Positions 44,659-54,247 are shown, numbered from the stretch's first letter. The stretch is DNA of 64,000 nt from Pelagicoccus enzymogenes (GCF_014803405.1 NZ_JACYFG010000040.1:1-64000), one strand, 5' to 3'. Made by a program: numbers and translations. Notes: generated by a model not told the origin, from the sequence alone.

Positions 44659-44914
44659 TTCGAAGCATGACGCGTCACTGGGCTATGTCAAAAAGGGCCT
44701 ACCTGAAAAATGAGCAGGCACTGCTGGTTGTTGGGCCGTCGCTTGCGACGTGCCGCAAGTCCCGACTCGCTCCTCCTGCAACGCGGCGTGCCGCAAGCGG
44801 CAGCCCTACGTTTCGAAGGTTGCCGCCGAGCTTGATTTGCTGTCGATTTTCAAAAAGCTAGAGCCACCTTTGTTGCGCCAGCCTCGTACTCCGGCGAGGA
44901 TCTACTCCCATCCC

Positions 44915-45205
44915 ATGCTGTACTTCCAAGCCCTCCTACTCGCCCTTTGCATCCAATTGAACCTGCGGTGCAACAACCATTGGCCCGCCGTCATCACATT
45001 CGTTGTAATGAGTTTCCTCGTACAGCTTGCGATCACGCTCAGCCTAGGGCTCAGCTTACTCGCAGTCCTGATCACAACATCCGTCAACTTCGTGTTCGCC
45101 TTTCTCTACTTCTTTTCGCTCGGCCGCACACAAGGCTCATCATACTACTGGCCGATCATGGCCGCTGGACTCGGCCTCTACATCGGAATTTGGTACTTCA
45201 TCTAG
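44915..45205 (+). CDS. Small hypothetical membrane protein
   Basis: The 96-residue ORF from the ATG at 44915 (MLYFQALLLALCIQLNLRC) has three to four hydrophobic segments separated by short loops and ends YWPIMAAGLGLYIGIWYFI. I do not recognise a family. The longer in-frame extension upstream is Arg/Pro-rich and lies in repeat-derived DNA, so I exclude it. Confidence 0.55.
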   Translation: MLYFQALLLALCIQLNLRCNNHWPAVITFVVMSFLVQLAITLSLGLSLLAVLITTSVNFVFAFLYFFSLGRTQGSSYYWPIMAAGLGLYIGIWYFI

Positions 45206-45256
45206 TCTCGGAACTGCCGCCTCCTCCCCAATCGGAACCAGTTCCCCTTGCAGGCT

Positions 45257-46600
45257 CTAAAGTTCCTTCAGCCTGATCCGCCGGTATTCCATTTGACCAC
45301 GGTCCCCTTCCACCCCGATCGATCCCGTATCCGGAACCTGCATACCCGCTTCGAGCACTTCGCCGTTACAAAGACAACGAGCAACCCCGTCACGCACCGT
45401 GATCTCTAGATCATTCCATCCTTGCGGATTGTAGTTCTTGAGATCCTCGTATGGGCCCGCGAGGGCGTAGTCTCGACACTGCAGCTGCGGTCCTCGCACG
45501 TAAACTCCGCTGTCCGCAAAGGGCGACGCCCGAAACTGCATCCGCAATACGAAGTCCTTGGAAAACTGTCGAGTCGTGTGCAGCTGCTGAATTTTGCGAT
45601 AGCTGGAGGGGATGCGAACCACGAGCCGGCCATTGACTGCGGCAAAACGACCGTCAGGACTCTCTGCGAGCCCGTCAAATGCCACTGGCTCCTCAACGAT
45701 CGGCCACTCCGCCGCGCCCTCAGGGTCAGCGGCTTTCCACTTAGCGGCGCTCGCGATATCTTTTTGCGAGGTCACCTCATACCCCCACCCCGTCAGGTCG
45801 TATCCGTTAAACAGATACTCGAATCCTTCCTCGAGAGCAAAGGGTTCCTCTACAGGTAACAGCTCCAAGCCCTCCAGGATCGGACGCAACGCCGCCGCCC
45901 ACTTGGCGTAGCCCGCTTCGTTCAAGTGCAATAGATCGGGAAACAGCTCCGGAATCGCGTCGCCGCTCCCATCGTCGAAAAGCTCAAAGGTATCCAATAC
46001 CAAAACCTGCTCGTTTCCTTTCACCAATTTCCGGTACCGCTCGTTGACCTCCTGGATGAGCTCAGTTGGACGGTTCTTGGAAGCGTGGCTGGGAAATACC
46101 TCGCAAAGGACCACCGGCAACTCGGAATCGTAAGCAGCGATCGCTTCCAGAATCAGCTTCAAATTGCCGGCAATAATCTCAGGGGTGCCATCTTCGTCCA
46201 GGTCGTTGGTCCCAATCAACAGCACGATTCCGCTTGGGGCGAGCGAGAGCACGTCCTCCTCCAGCCGAATCAACACGCCCCGCGTAGTATCTCCGCTGAT
46301 ACCCCGATTCGCCACCTTCATGCCGGGAAAGGCCGCTCCTAAGGCGCCGCCCCAGCCTTGAGTGATCGAGTCTCCTAAAAATACCACCGCGCCGCGATCC
46401 GCCTCCGCCGATTTCGCCCAAGCCGAACGGCGGCCTTCCCACAAATTCCGGAACCACTCGTAGCGCCGGATCGTTCCCTCCCCCGGCAAGCCCTCGTCCG
46501 TTTCCGGAATCGCAAAGGGCGATCGCTCCGTCTCCGCATAGGCGGCGAAGGAAAAACTCAACACAAGGAGGAAACGGAGGCAGCAGTGGGGTACTTTCAT
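45257..46600 (-). CDS. Secreted SGNH/GDSL hydrolase fused to a DUF1080 domain
   Basis: The 447-residue protein has a signal peptide, then an SGNH esterase domain with VVFLGDSITQGWGG (nucleophile Ser), GISGDTTRGV, LLIGTNDLDEDG and the catalytic DLLHLNEAGY, followed from about residue 255 by a DUF1080 concanavalin-like domain (FEYLFNGYDLTGWGYEV ... GWNDLEITVRDG). SGNH enzymes remove acetyl or other ester groups from sugars; DUF1080 domains often act on or bind carbohydrates. The start at 46600 precedes the signal peptide directly. Confidence 0.88.
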   Translation of the reverse strand: MKVPHCCLRFLLVLSFSFAAYAETERSPFAIPETDEGLPGEGTIRRYEWFRNLWEGRRSAWAKSAEADRGAVVFLGDSITQGWGGALGAAFPGMKVANRGISGDTTRGVLIRLEEDVLSLAPSGIVLLIGTNDLDEDGTPEIIAGNLKLILEAIAAYDSELPVVLCEVFPSHASKNRPTELIQEVNERYRKLVKGNEQVLVLDTFELFDDGSGDAIPELFPDLLHLNEAGYAKWAAALRPILEGLELLPVEEPFALEEGFEYLFNGYDLTGWGYEVTSQKDIASAAKWKAADPEGAAEWPIVEEPVAFDGLAESPDGRFAAVNGRLVVRIPSSYRKIQQLHTTRQFSKDFVLRMQFRASPFADSGVYVRGPQLQCRDYALAGPYEDLKNYNPQGWNDLEITVRDGVARCLCNGEVLEAGMQVPDTGSIGVEGDRGQMEYRRIRLKEL

Positions 46601-46727
46601 GGAAGAAGAACCTAGCGGCTCCCGGAAGCAGATCAACCACCCCTTTTAGTAATTCTTATGAGCGAGCACTCGCAACTTGCCTGACTCCCCGACGTCCCGC
46701 TATCAATGGCAACGATCCACTCCCTCC

Positions 46728-47687
46728 ATGGCAGCCTTCCTAAAGCAACTCGTTCGCAACCGACTCATCAGCTCCCTGCTGTGCGTCTCTCTCCTGTGCA
46801 ACGTTGCAGCCCTCGCCCTCCCCTTCATGCGCTTGCGCAAGGGCCTCGACAACGAAGCCTACACGCTCATGCATTCCGTAGAATTGCTCTGGGAAAAAGG
46901 GCTCTACATCCTGTCCCTCCTCGTAATTGCATTTTCAATACTTTTCCCTTTCGCCAAGCTTGGCACTCTCTTCTGGGTCATCGGCAGCGAACCGACTCGA
47001 TCCCGTCACCTCCACTGGCTCCACCAGGTAGAACGCCTCGGCAAATGGTCCATGCTGGACGTTTTCCTCGTCTCCATCATCCTCTCCCTCGCCTCCAAGC
47101 AATTCCTCGTCGGAGCCCAACCGCAGCCCGGCCTCACCTTCTTCATCGCGGCTATCCTCATGAGCATGACCGCAGGGGAGCTCATCTCTCGCAAGGTCAA
47201 TTCCCACTCGCCCGCCAAGACGGGAACCGAGCGACGCCAAGGCGGGATCTTCCTCGCCCTCTCAGGCATCACCCTCGTCGCCGCCCTCGCCTTCCCCTTC
47301 CTGCGCATCGAGGATTGGCTGCTGAAAAATCGGGAGTACAGCATCCTCACGCTCATTCCCGCCCTCTGGGCCCAAGGCGCCTGGCTAGCCTCCCTTATCA
47401 CCGCTTGCTTCCTCGTCGCCACACCCTTGCTGGTCTGGTTCGCTGGCCTTATCGCCTGGAGATCCCAAGCCCACAATCCCATCCCCAGCTATTGGACGCA
47501 GCTCGCCCAACGCTGGAGCATGCTGGACGTCTTCGGCCTCGCCCTCGTCGTTTTCGCCCTTGAGAGCGATCACATCATGCGCACGGAAATCAATTGGGGA
47601 GCCCTTTTCCTCGGCGCCACCCTCGTCCTGCAAATGCTCTTCTCCTTCGCCCTCGAGAAACGCTTGTTCAGCAAATCCGAGGAGTGA
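46728..47687 (+). CDS. PqiA-family (paraquat-inducible A) membrane protein
   Basis: The 319-residue protein contains two PqiA-type halves, each with the GKWSMLDVFLVSIILSLAS-like signature (the second reads AQRWSMLDVFGLALVVFALES). PqiA proteins are inner-membrane partners of MCE-domain lipid-transport proteins; no pqiB is adjacent. I used the ATG at 46728; a TTG at 46677 would add 17 residues without family support. The usual N-terminal zinc-binding Cys motifs are absent. Confidence 0.82.
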   Translation: MAAFLKQLVRNRLISSLLCVSLLCNVAALALPFMRLRKGLDNEAYTLMHSVELLWEKGLYILSLLVIAFSILFPFAKLGTLFWVIGSEPTRSRHLHWLHQVERLGKWSMLDVFLVSIILSLASKQFLVGAQPQPGLTFFIAAILMSMTAGELISRKVNSHSPAKTGTERRQGGIFLALSGITLVAALAFPFLRIEDWLLKNREYSILTLIPALWAQGAWLASLITACFLVATPLLVWFAGLIAWRSQAHNPIPSYWTQLAQRWSMLDVFGLALVVFALESDHIMRTEINWGALFLGATLVLQMLFSFALEKRLFSKSEE

Positions 47688-47700
47688 CAGCAGCTCGCAC

Positions 47701-47740
47701 AGGTGGGACGACCGCTCCGCGGGCGTCGAAACGTCTCGCC
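47701..47740. repeat. REP-like unit (GGTGGGACGACCGCTCCG type)
   Basis: AGGTGGGACGACCGCTCCGC then GGGCGTCGAAACGTC; related to units at 19563, 53288 and 54395. The rest of the 390-base gap to the LysR gene has no convincing gene or site. Confidence 0.5.
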
Positions 47741-48077
47741 CAAACAAAGGAAACCAGTCCCATGAAAACGAACTGCTAAGGAACGAACCTCCCACCTTCG
47801 GAAGATCCGAAGCCAAGCATCGGAAAGCCCGTCTACCCAGATCACCGCAACCGTGGCATACTCGAACGATGCCACCACAACAATCGTCCAACGGAACCCG
47901 CCTTTTCAACGCTCTGAAACAGTTCTTCCTCAGGCTGCACCAGTCCCTGCCCGCCATCTCGCCTTTTCCCGAAAGCGACTCGCAACCCGGGCTCAAACTC
48001 TTCATTCATGGAAACATCGTCACCATAAGAACCAATCACCCAGCCGACAAGGAGCAGTAGTCCGCAAATCCGCCTTC

Positions 48078-48968
48078 ATGGAACTCTACCAACTCAGATC
48101 GTTCGTCGCCGTCGCCGAGGAAGGCACCCTCGCCAAGGCCGCCATGCGGCTGTTCTCCAGCCAGCCTTCCGTCAGTTCCCACATCAAGGCGCTGGAAGAC
48201 GAGCTCGGCATCGCCCTCTTCGAGCGCAGTTCCCGAGGCATGCTGATTACGCCTGACGGCGAGGCCCTGCTGAGCCGCGCCTACGCCATCCTCCAGGAAA
48301 CCGCCGCCCTCAACAAGCTCGCCCGAGACCTCCAGTCCAGCCCCTCCGGCAAGCTCACCATCGGGGTCAACACCGGTTCCGGCGAGCTCCCGCTCGAAAC
48401 CATTGCCCAAACGCTTTCCGAAACCTGCCCCAAGCTTCAGCTCGAATTCCAGCACAGTTCTTCCGGATATATCAAAAAGGGAATCCTCGACGGCGACATC
48501 GACATCGGGTTCTACGAAGGAGAAATCGATTCCCCCAAGATCATCAGCTCCCAGTTTCAAGAAAACGCCATTCTCGTCATCGCGTCTCCAAAATTCAAGG
48601 ACGCGCTGCAAACCACCGACTGGCGCGACCTGCAAACGCTCCCATGGGTTTTCAAGACGCCCGACTGCAGCTACTACCAGCTCATGGATCGCATCGTGAC
48701 AGCCCATGAACTCAATATCGAGCGACGCTATACCATCGACGAGGAAGGGACCTGCCTACGCTTCGTCAAGAATAGCGCCGCCCTCTCCCTCATCGGCGAA
48801 GCCCTCGTGCGCGACGAACTCGCCCGCGGCGAAATCATCGCTTGGGAGGGGTTCCGCTGCCAGCTTCCGCACAGCCTCATCTGCCTCGGCTCCCGCTATC
48901 ACGAGCGCGCCATCCAAGCTTGCTTCGAGGCCTGCGCAAAGTCGCTCCCTCTCTCCAAACCAAAGTAA
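48078..48968 (+). CDS. LysR-family transcriptional regulator
   Basis: The 296-residue protein starts MELYQLRSFVAVAEEGTLAKAAMRLFSSQPSVSSHIKALEDELGIALFERS, the LysR winged helix-turn-helix, and continues with a periplasmic-binding-like effector domain (GKLTIGVNTGSGELP, DIDIGFYEGEI). The effector and targets are unknown; such regulators often act on neighbours, here the beta-propeller gene 40 bases downstream. An in-frame extension upstream to 47853 is not protein-like, so I start at the family position. Confidence 0.93.
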   Translation: MELYQLRSFVAVAEEGTLAKAAMRLFSSQPSVSSHIKALEDELGIALFERSSRGMLITPDGEALLSRAYAILQETAALNKLARDLQSSPSGKLTIGVNTGSGELPLETIAQTLSETCPKLQLEFQHSSSGYIKKGILDGDIDIGFYEGEIDSPKIISSQFQENAILVIASPKFKDALQTTDWRDLQTLPWVFKTPDCSYYQLMDRIVTAHELNIERRYTIDEEGTCLRFVKNSAALSLIGEALVRDELARGEIIAWEGFRCQLPHSLICLGSRYHERAIQACFEACAKSLPLSKPK

Positions 48969-49008
48969 ACGTCGAATCCCTTGCAACCCCCAACCAACCA
49001 CACTCATC

Positions 49009-49647
49009 ATGAATCCGATCAAAGAACTCGCCCGCTATAAAGCTCCTGCCGACCTTCCCCAGTCCCTCGCCTGGGACGGGGAAACACTCTGGCTTGGCTC
49101 CCTCGCCAACAAGCGTATCTACCAAATCGATACGGAAGACTGGTCCGTCAAATACGAGATCGACGCCCCGGGAACGCCTTTCGGCATGGTCTCGGTCGGC
49201 GAGGAGCTCCGCGTGCTCTGCGGCGAGACCGAGGAAGACTTTCGCAATATCCGCCGCCTCATGCCCGGCCACGGCTTCGATACCGTATTCAAGCTACCCT
49301 GCCCCGACGACACTGGCTCGCAGCTGAGCTGGGACGGCAAGATCCTGCACGTCAGCCAGTGGTACAATCAAAAGGTCCTCGCCCTCTCCCCCAACGGCGG
49401 CGTCACCAAAATCTACGAAGCGCCACGCGGGATCTGCGGCCAAGTCATCGTCGGCGACTACATCTACGTCGCCAACACCGCCGAAGAAGAAAACGGCGAC
49501 TACTTCCTCGGCCGCATCCATCGCGAGAGCGGAACCTACGAAGACGTCGCCCTCATACCCTTCCCTGCCCGCGCCCTCGCGCACGACGGCACCGACTTCT
49601 ACTCGAACCACCGAGCCGCTGGCGAAACCGTCCGCTTCACGGTGTAA
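49009..49647 (+). CDS. Hypothetical beta-propeller-like protein
   Basis: The 212-residue protein shows repeated short beta-blade phrases (SLAWDGETLWLGSLANKRIYQID, QLSWDGKILHVSQWYNQKVLAL, ICGQVIVGDYIYVAN), like NHL/SMP-30 or glutamine-cyclotransferase propellers. No signal peptide or catalytic motif is clear, so the function is open. It follows the LysR gene by 40 bases and is likely in the same transcript or under its control. Confidence 0.75.
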   Translation: MNPIKELARYKAPADLPQSLAWDGETLWLGSLANKRIYQIDTEDWSVKYEIDAPGTPFGMVSVGEELRVLCGETEEDFRNIRRLMPGHGFDTVFKLPCPDDTGSQLSWDGKILHVSQWYNQKVLALSPNGGVTKIYEAPRGICGQVIVGDYIYVANTAEEENGDYFLGRIHRESGTYEDVALIPFPARALAHDGTDFYSNHRAAGETVRFTV

Positions 49648-49659
49648 GCCAGCCTCCAA

Positions 49660-49687
49660 CGCGGGAAGCGGCCTTGAGCCGCGATCC
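49660..49687. repeat. REP-like unit (GCGGGAAGCGGCCTTG type)
   Basis: CGCGGGAAGCGGCCTTGAGC followed by CGCGATCC; GCGGC/GCCGC hairpin. It lies just after the propeller gene in a convergent gap. Confidence 0.65.
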
Positions 49688-49796
49688 GTGTGGAGTAGTC
49701 CGCAAAGGTAGGTCTCAATCTCCGAGTGAGCCGCACAGCAAGCTCAACAATTGCGTCGAGCCGCCTCCCACAGACCACTCCTCACCAAAAACGTAT

Positions 49797-50306
49797 TCAA
49801 AGCCCCGCGACAGACGATTGCGACTCGCGGTCCGCGCTACCGTAGTCGACCACCAGGTTTCGGGCAAATCCGTCGAGCGTCGCAGGCTGCAGCCCGTAGA
49901 CCGTGCCAAGGATCGAATCCAAGCGCTCAAGGTAGGAAGAGAGCGCCTCCTCCTTGTCCCAGTTGGCGATGTTGTTGAAGGTGGCCTTGTTGATCGACAC
50001 TTCTACGCGATACCCAGTGCTACCATCTTTACGCGGCACCGGCATCTCATCCTCCACGTGAGAGAGAGGAATCACGCCCCGACCTCCGAAGAATCCGGTC
50101 CGCTTCACTACGTAAAGTTGGGCGGGACCGCCTGGATCGCTGCGAGCCACCCCTACGATCGTGCCCAGTTTAGAGTATCCGCCCGCCCCCACCACTTCGG
50201 CCCCGATGATCGAATTCCTGTCGTTTCCGGCTCCCCACGCCATGCTCGCCATCGCTGCGAAAGCCGTGCCCAAACTTAAAACGCTCCGTGTCCAATTCGT
50301 TTTCAT
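49797..50306 (-). CDS. Secreted PRC-barrel-like protein
   Basis: The 169-residue protein has a signal peptide (MKTNWTRSVLSLGTAFAAMASMAWG) and a region like the PRC barrel (IIGAEVVGAGGYSKLGTIVGVARSDPGGPAQLYVVKRTGFFGGRGVIPL). PRC-barrel domains occur in envelope and RNA-processing contexts; the role here is unknown. The start at 50306 is set by the signal peptide; the longer ORF upstream is Arg/Trp-rich and lacks one. The 299-base gap to the next gene, divergent, holds no feature I can name. Confidence 0.72.
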   Translation of the reverse strand: MKTNWTRSVLSLGTAFAAMASMAWGAGNDRNSIIGAEVVGAGGYSKLGTIVGVARSDPGGPAQLYVVKRTGFFGGRGVIPLSHVEDEMPVPRKDGSTGYRVEVSINKATFNNIANWDKEEALSSYLERLDSILGTVYGLQPATLDGFARNLVVDYGSADRESQSSVAGL

Positions 50307-50605
50307 AATCTGATACCTCCGGGCGGAACGGTTGCTTAAGGCGTGCCAGCGACGCCTCTTCGAAAAGCGTGAAAGCCGCCAAAGCCCTTGCCCATCGCCC
50401 CTTAACGCCCTCGCAAATTTTTCCAAAGATTCCAGCCATAGGGCGCAACCGAGCGTCTTCCTGCATTGCGCACGCCATGGCCCCTGCAACGCCGCAATTT
50501 GCATAAAAGGTGAGAAGCGATGTGCATAATGTGACATTTATACCTCCATCGTTTGACTCGTTCCCAAGTCTGCATGGCTGTTGAGCGAACCCCAAAACCC
50601 AAGAC

Positions 50606-51856
50606 ATGCAAAACACGCTAAAACATTCGCTCACCCGCAGCGGCAAGCTGCTCCGTTCCGCCTTGACCGGCATTGCCGCCGCTGCCGCCCTCGCGGCGAC
50701 ATCCCAAGCGCAAAAGTTCGAAGGTCTCGCCCTCACTCCGCCCATGGGCTGGAATTCCTGGAACACCTTCGAGTCCAACATCAACGAGCAGCTCGTTATC
50801 GACACCGCCGAAGAAATGAAGGCCAACGGCATGCTGGACGCCGGCTACCAGTACATCGTCATCGACGACACTTGGTCCCTGCGCGAGCGCGACGCCGACG
50901 GAAACCTCGTAGCCGACCCCGAGAAATTTCCTTCCGGCATCAAAGCCCTCGCCGACAAGCTCCACGCCATGGGCTTCAAGTTCGGCATCTACGGCGACGC
51001 TGGCAAGACCACCTGCGCCGGCTACCCGGGCAGCCAAGGCCACGAGTACCAAGACGCACGCACCTTCGCCGCCTGGGGCGTCGACTACCTCAAGTACGAC
51101 TGGTGCGCCACCGGCACTCGCGACGCCAAGGAAGCCTACACCACCATGCGCGACGCCCTCCACGCCGCCGGCCGTCCCATCGTCTTCTCCATCTGCGAAT
51201 GGGGCGACAACAAGCCCTGGGAATGGGCCCAGGATATCGGCCACCTCTGGCGCATCTCCGGCGACATCTACGACTGCTGGGACTGCGAATTCAAGTGGTC
51301 CCGCGGCTTCAAGGCCATACTCGACGGCTATCACGACGCCAAGCCCTCCGTCGTAGGACGCGACGGACTCGGCCAGTACGCCGGCCCCGGCGGCTGGAAC
51401 GACGCCGACATGCTCGAAGTCGGCAATCCCGGCCTCACCCTCGCCGAATCCCGTTCGCACTTCACCCTCTGGGCCATGATCTCTTCGCCGCTGATGGCCG
51501 GCAACGACATGCGCGTCGCTACTCCAGAGATCATCGAAATCCTCACCAACAAGGAAATCATCGCCCTCAACCAAGACCCCGACGGCGTGGCCGGCTGGCG
51601 CATCTTCACCGCCCCCGACAAGTACGAGATCTGGGTCAAGCCGCTAAGCGACGGAGACTGGGCCGTTACCGTGCTCAACTCCTCCGAGGAAACCCAAGAC
51701 GTCACCGTCGAGTGGCACCGCATGGAGCAAACCTTCCCCGACGAGTACAGCATCCGCGACCTCTGGGCCGGCAAGGATCTCGGCGACACCCACCAGCCGC
51801 TCAAGGCCACCATCGCCAGCCACGACGTGCTCGCCCTGCGCCTCAGCAAGAAGTAG
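50606..51856 (+). CDS. GH27 alpha-galactosidase / beta-L-arabinopyranosidase, copy 1
   Basis: The 416-residue protein has a signal peptide (to about 35) and a complete GH27 clan GH-D barrel: LTPPMGWNSWNTFESNINEQ, YIVIDDTW, the nucleophile Asp in VDYLKYDWCATG, and the acid/base region GGWNDADMLEVGNPGLT. C-terminal beta-sandwich ends ALRLSKK. GH27 includes alpha-galactosidases and beta-L-arabinopyranosidases; the arabinan genes nearby leave both open. It is followed by a strong terminator and a near-duplicate. Confidence 0.92.
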   Translation: MQNTLKHSLTRSGKLLRSALTGIAAAAALAATSQAQKFEGLALTPPMGWNSWNTFESNINEQLVIDTAEEMKANGMLDAGYQYIVIDDTWSLRERDADGNLVADPEKFPSGIKALADKLHAMGFKFGIYGDAGKTTCAGYPGSQGHEYQDARTFAAWGVDYLKYDWCATGTRDAKEAYTTMRDALHAAGRPIVFSICEWGDNKPWEWAQDIGHLWRISGDIYDCWDCEFKWSRGFKAILDGYHDAKPSVVGRDGLGQYAGPGGWNDADMLEVGNPGLTLAESRSHFTLWAMISSPLMAGNDMRVATPEIIEILTNKEIIALNQDPDGVAGWRIFTAPDKYEIWVKPLSDGDWAVTVLNSSEETQDVTVEWHRMEQTFPDEYSIRDLWAGKDLGDTHQPLKATIASHDVLALRLSKK

Positions 51857-51884
51857 GCTGGGGACCTGCGACCCAACTTTAAGC

Positions 51885-51917
51885 AACGCCCTCTTCGAAC
51901 GAAGGAGGGCGTTTTTT
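51885..51917 (+). terminator. Intrinsic terminator after GH27 copy 1
   Basis: AACGCCCTCTTC and GAAGGAGGGCGTT arms with one bulge, a four-base loop and a run of seven T residues. It separates transcription of the two GH27 genes. Confidence 0.88.
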
Positions 51918-51999
51918 TGTGGGCCCCGATTCGTCATCCTACAATTCGTATTACAAACAGAGCCCCAATTCTGACGAGTAAGGCCAAGATAACTGCAAG

Positions 52000-53274
52000 A
52001 TGATAAAAGCCCGCTTCAAAGTTATGAAAGATACGCCCAATCAAAAAACAAAACCGAAGTTCGCTTCGCTCCGCTCCCTTCTCATCGGCTTCGCCGCCGC
52101 CATAGCCTTGGCCACAACTGCTACGGCCCAAAAGTTCGAAGGTCTCGCCCTCACCCCGCCCATGGGCTGGAATTCATGGAACACCTTCGAGTCCAACATC
52201 AACGAGCAGCTCGTGCTCGACACCGCCGAGGCCATGAAGGCCAACGGCTTGCTCGACGCCGGCTACGAGTACATCGTCATCGACGACTGCTGGTCGATGC
52301 GCGAACGCGACGCCGACGGCAACCTCGTGGCCGACCCGGAGAAATTTCCTTCCGGCATCAAGGCCCTCGCCGACAAGCTGCACGCCATGGGCTTCAAGTT
52401 CGGCATCTACGGCGACGCCGGCAAGACCACCTGCGCCGGCTACCCCGGCAGCCAAGGGCACGAGTACCAGGACGCCCGCACCTTTGCCTCCTGGGGCGTC
52501 GACTACCTCAAGTACGACTGGTGCGCCACCGGCACCCGCGACGCCCAAGAGGCCTACACTACCATGCGCGACGCTCTTTACGCCGCCGGACGGCCCGTTG
52601 TCTTCTCCATCTGCGAATGGGGCCAAAACAAGCCCTGGCTATGGGCCCAAGACGTCGGTCACCTCTGGAGAATGTCCGGCGACATTTACGACTGCTGGGA
52701 CTGCGAACAAGAATGGTCCCGCGGCGTCAAGGTCATCCTCGACCGTTTCCACAATCTCGATCCAGCCCGGGCTGGATACGACGGACTCGGCCAATTCGCC
52801 GGTCCCGGCGGCTGGAACGATCTCGACATGCTGGAGGTCGGCAATCCCGGCCTCACCCTCGCCGAAGCCCGTTCGCACTTCACCCTCTGGTCCATTCTCT
52901 GCTCCCCTCTCATGGCGGGCAACGACATGCGCAGCGTCACCCCTGAGATCGTGGAAATCCTTACCAACAAGGACATCATCGCCCTCAATCAAGACCCCGA
53001 TGGCGTCTCCGGCTGGCGCTACCGCATCGAACCAGGAAAATACGAAACCTTCGTCAAACCGCTCGTAGGGGGGGACTGGGCAGTGGTGGTTCTCAACACC
53101 TCGGACGAAACGCAGGAAGTCGAGGTTGAATGGCACCGTATGGATCGCGCCTTCAGCGGGCGCTACGAAATCCGCGATCTCTGGGCCGGCAAGGACCTCG
53201 GCGATACGGACACAAACCTCAAAGCAAAGATCGGCAGTCACGACGTCGTCGCCCTCCGACTAAGCAAGAAGTAG
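52000..53274 (+). CDS. GH27 alpha-galactosidase / beta-L-arabinopyranosidase, copy 2
   Basis: The 424-residue protein is a tandem paralogue of the preceding gene; about four of five residues match over the mature region, and the DNA is also clearly related. The active-site segments VDYLKYDWCATG and GGWNDLDMLEVGN are conserved. Differences cluster around the substrate-facing stretch (IDDTWSL versus IDDCWSM; FKAILDGYHDAKPSVVG versus VKVILDRFHNLDPARAG), which may change substrate range. The signal peptides differ. An internal ATG at 52024 is an alternative start. Confidence 0.92.
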   Translation: MIKARFKVMKDTPNQKTKPKFASLRSLLIGFAAAIALATTATAQKFEGLALTPPMGWNSWNTFESNINEQLVLDTAEAMKANGLLDAGYEYIVIDDCWSMRERDADGNLVADPEKFPSGIKALADKLHAMGFKFGIYGDAGKTTCAGYPGSQGHEYQDARTFASWGVDYLKYDWCATGTRDAQEAYTTMRDALYAAGRPVVFSICEWGQNKPWLWAQDVGHLWRMSGDIYDCWDCEQEWSRGVKVILDRFHNLDPARAGYDGLGQFAGPGGWNDLDMLEVGNPGLTLAEARSHFTLWSILCSPLMAGNDMRSVTPEIVEILTNKDIIALNQDPDGVSGWRYRIEPGKYETFVKPLVGGDWAVVVLNTSDETQEVEVEWHRMDRAFSGRYEIRDLWAGKDLGDTDTNLKAKIGSHDVVALRLSKK

Positions 53275-53390
53275 CGACAACTCAACGGGTGGGACGGCCG
53301 TGGGCACTTCGCTTTGTCGGCAAGCCTCGGTGCCGCGGGCGGCTGCCAAAAACATCGCCAACGGTGCAAAACTTGATACGTCATCCCCAA

Positions 53391-54206
53391 ATGTGGGAAG
53401 ACGTTTTTGCTAGAGTAGACGGGGGCGCCGACGAGACGCGCCACGACACGAGCTACTACTGGGACAACTCCAAGCGCTCCGAGTCTAACCGCATCAACCT
53501 GCAGCGCACCCTCTCCGGAGAGGGATTCTTCGAAAACGAGACCGGTCGCTACTCCCTCCCGGTCGGAACCCTCATCGCCTTCACCCAAAGGGAGAACTCC
53601 CGCTACGGCTACCCCGCCACCGCCAGCCGGCCCTACCGACTTCGCTACCTCTCCATCGATCCCAGCGCCACCGCCACCCCGCTGTTCAACCGTATCCGGC
53701 GCGACTTCGGTTCCGTGCTCTCCATGCCGGAAGGCACCGAGTCCTGCACCCTCTTCGACGACCTGTTCCACCGCTTCCACGCCCGCAACTTCCTCGACCG
53801 CTACCACGAATCGGAACTGGTAACGCGCTTGCTCACCGCCATCTACCGCCAGCAGGTAAGCGACACCCAGCACAGCGATCCGGTAGAGTACGGCTACCAC
53901 CTGCTGCGCAACCGCTTCACCAGCCCCATCACTCTCAAGGAAGTGGCCGCCACCTGCGGCATCTCCCGCGAACACTTCATTCGCTCCTTTTCCCAACGCT
54001 ACCAGCAAGCTCCCGGAGCCGTGCTGCGGCAGCTTCGCTTACAACACGCCCGGGGCCTCTTGGAGACAACCCACCTCACCCTGGAGCGCATCGCCAGGGC
54101 CAGCGGCTTCTCCTCCTCCAACGTGTTCTGCCGCGCCTTCCGGCAAGCATTCGGCACCACGCCCAGCAAGCACCGGGAAGCCGCAAACCTCAGCGCGAAA
54201 CGCTAG
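53391..54206 (+). CDS. AraC-family transcriptional regulator
   Basis: The 271-residue protein has an N-terminal cupin-like sensing domain and a C-terminal AraC double helix-turn-helix (ITLKEVAATCGISREHFIRSFSQRYQQAPGAVLRQLRLQHARGLLETTHLTLERIARASGFSSSNVFCRAFRQAFGTTPSKHRE). It lies between the GH27 genes and the TonB/GH43 genes and is the obvious candidate regulator of this sugar locus. The start is uncertain: ATG at 53391 is used, but GTG at 53364 would add nine residues. Confidence 0.88.
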   Translation: MWEDVFARVDGGADETRHDTSYYWDNSKRSESNRINLQRTLSGEGFFENETGRYSLPVGTLIAFTQRENSRYGYPATASRPYRLRYLSIDPSATATPLFNRIRRDFGSVLSMPEGTESCTLFDDLFHRFHARNFLDRYHESELVTRLLTAIYRQQVSDTQHSDPVEYGYHLLRNRFTSPITLKEVAATCGISREHFIRSFSQRYQQAPGAVLRQLRLQHARGLLETTHLTLERIARASGFSSSNVFCRAFRQAFGTTPSKHREAANLSAKR

Positions 54207-54247
54207 ACCACGAACTTAGAGGATCGCTCGGTAAGCAAGTCGCAACT

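Noticed and set aside
47869-48060. Short ORF of about 63 residues before the LysR gene
   Set aside because: No family, no clear ribosome binding site, lies in a repeat-bearing gap; cannot be supported over chance.
50581-51882. Plus-strand ORF of 433 residues in another frame of GH27 copy 1
   Set aside because: Almost wholly Arg/His/Pro translation; the GH27 frame has signal peptide and active site.
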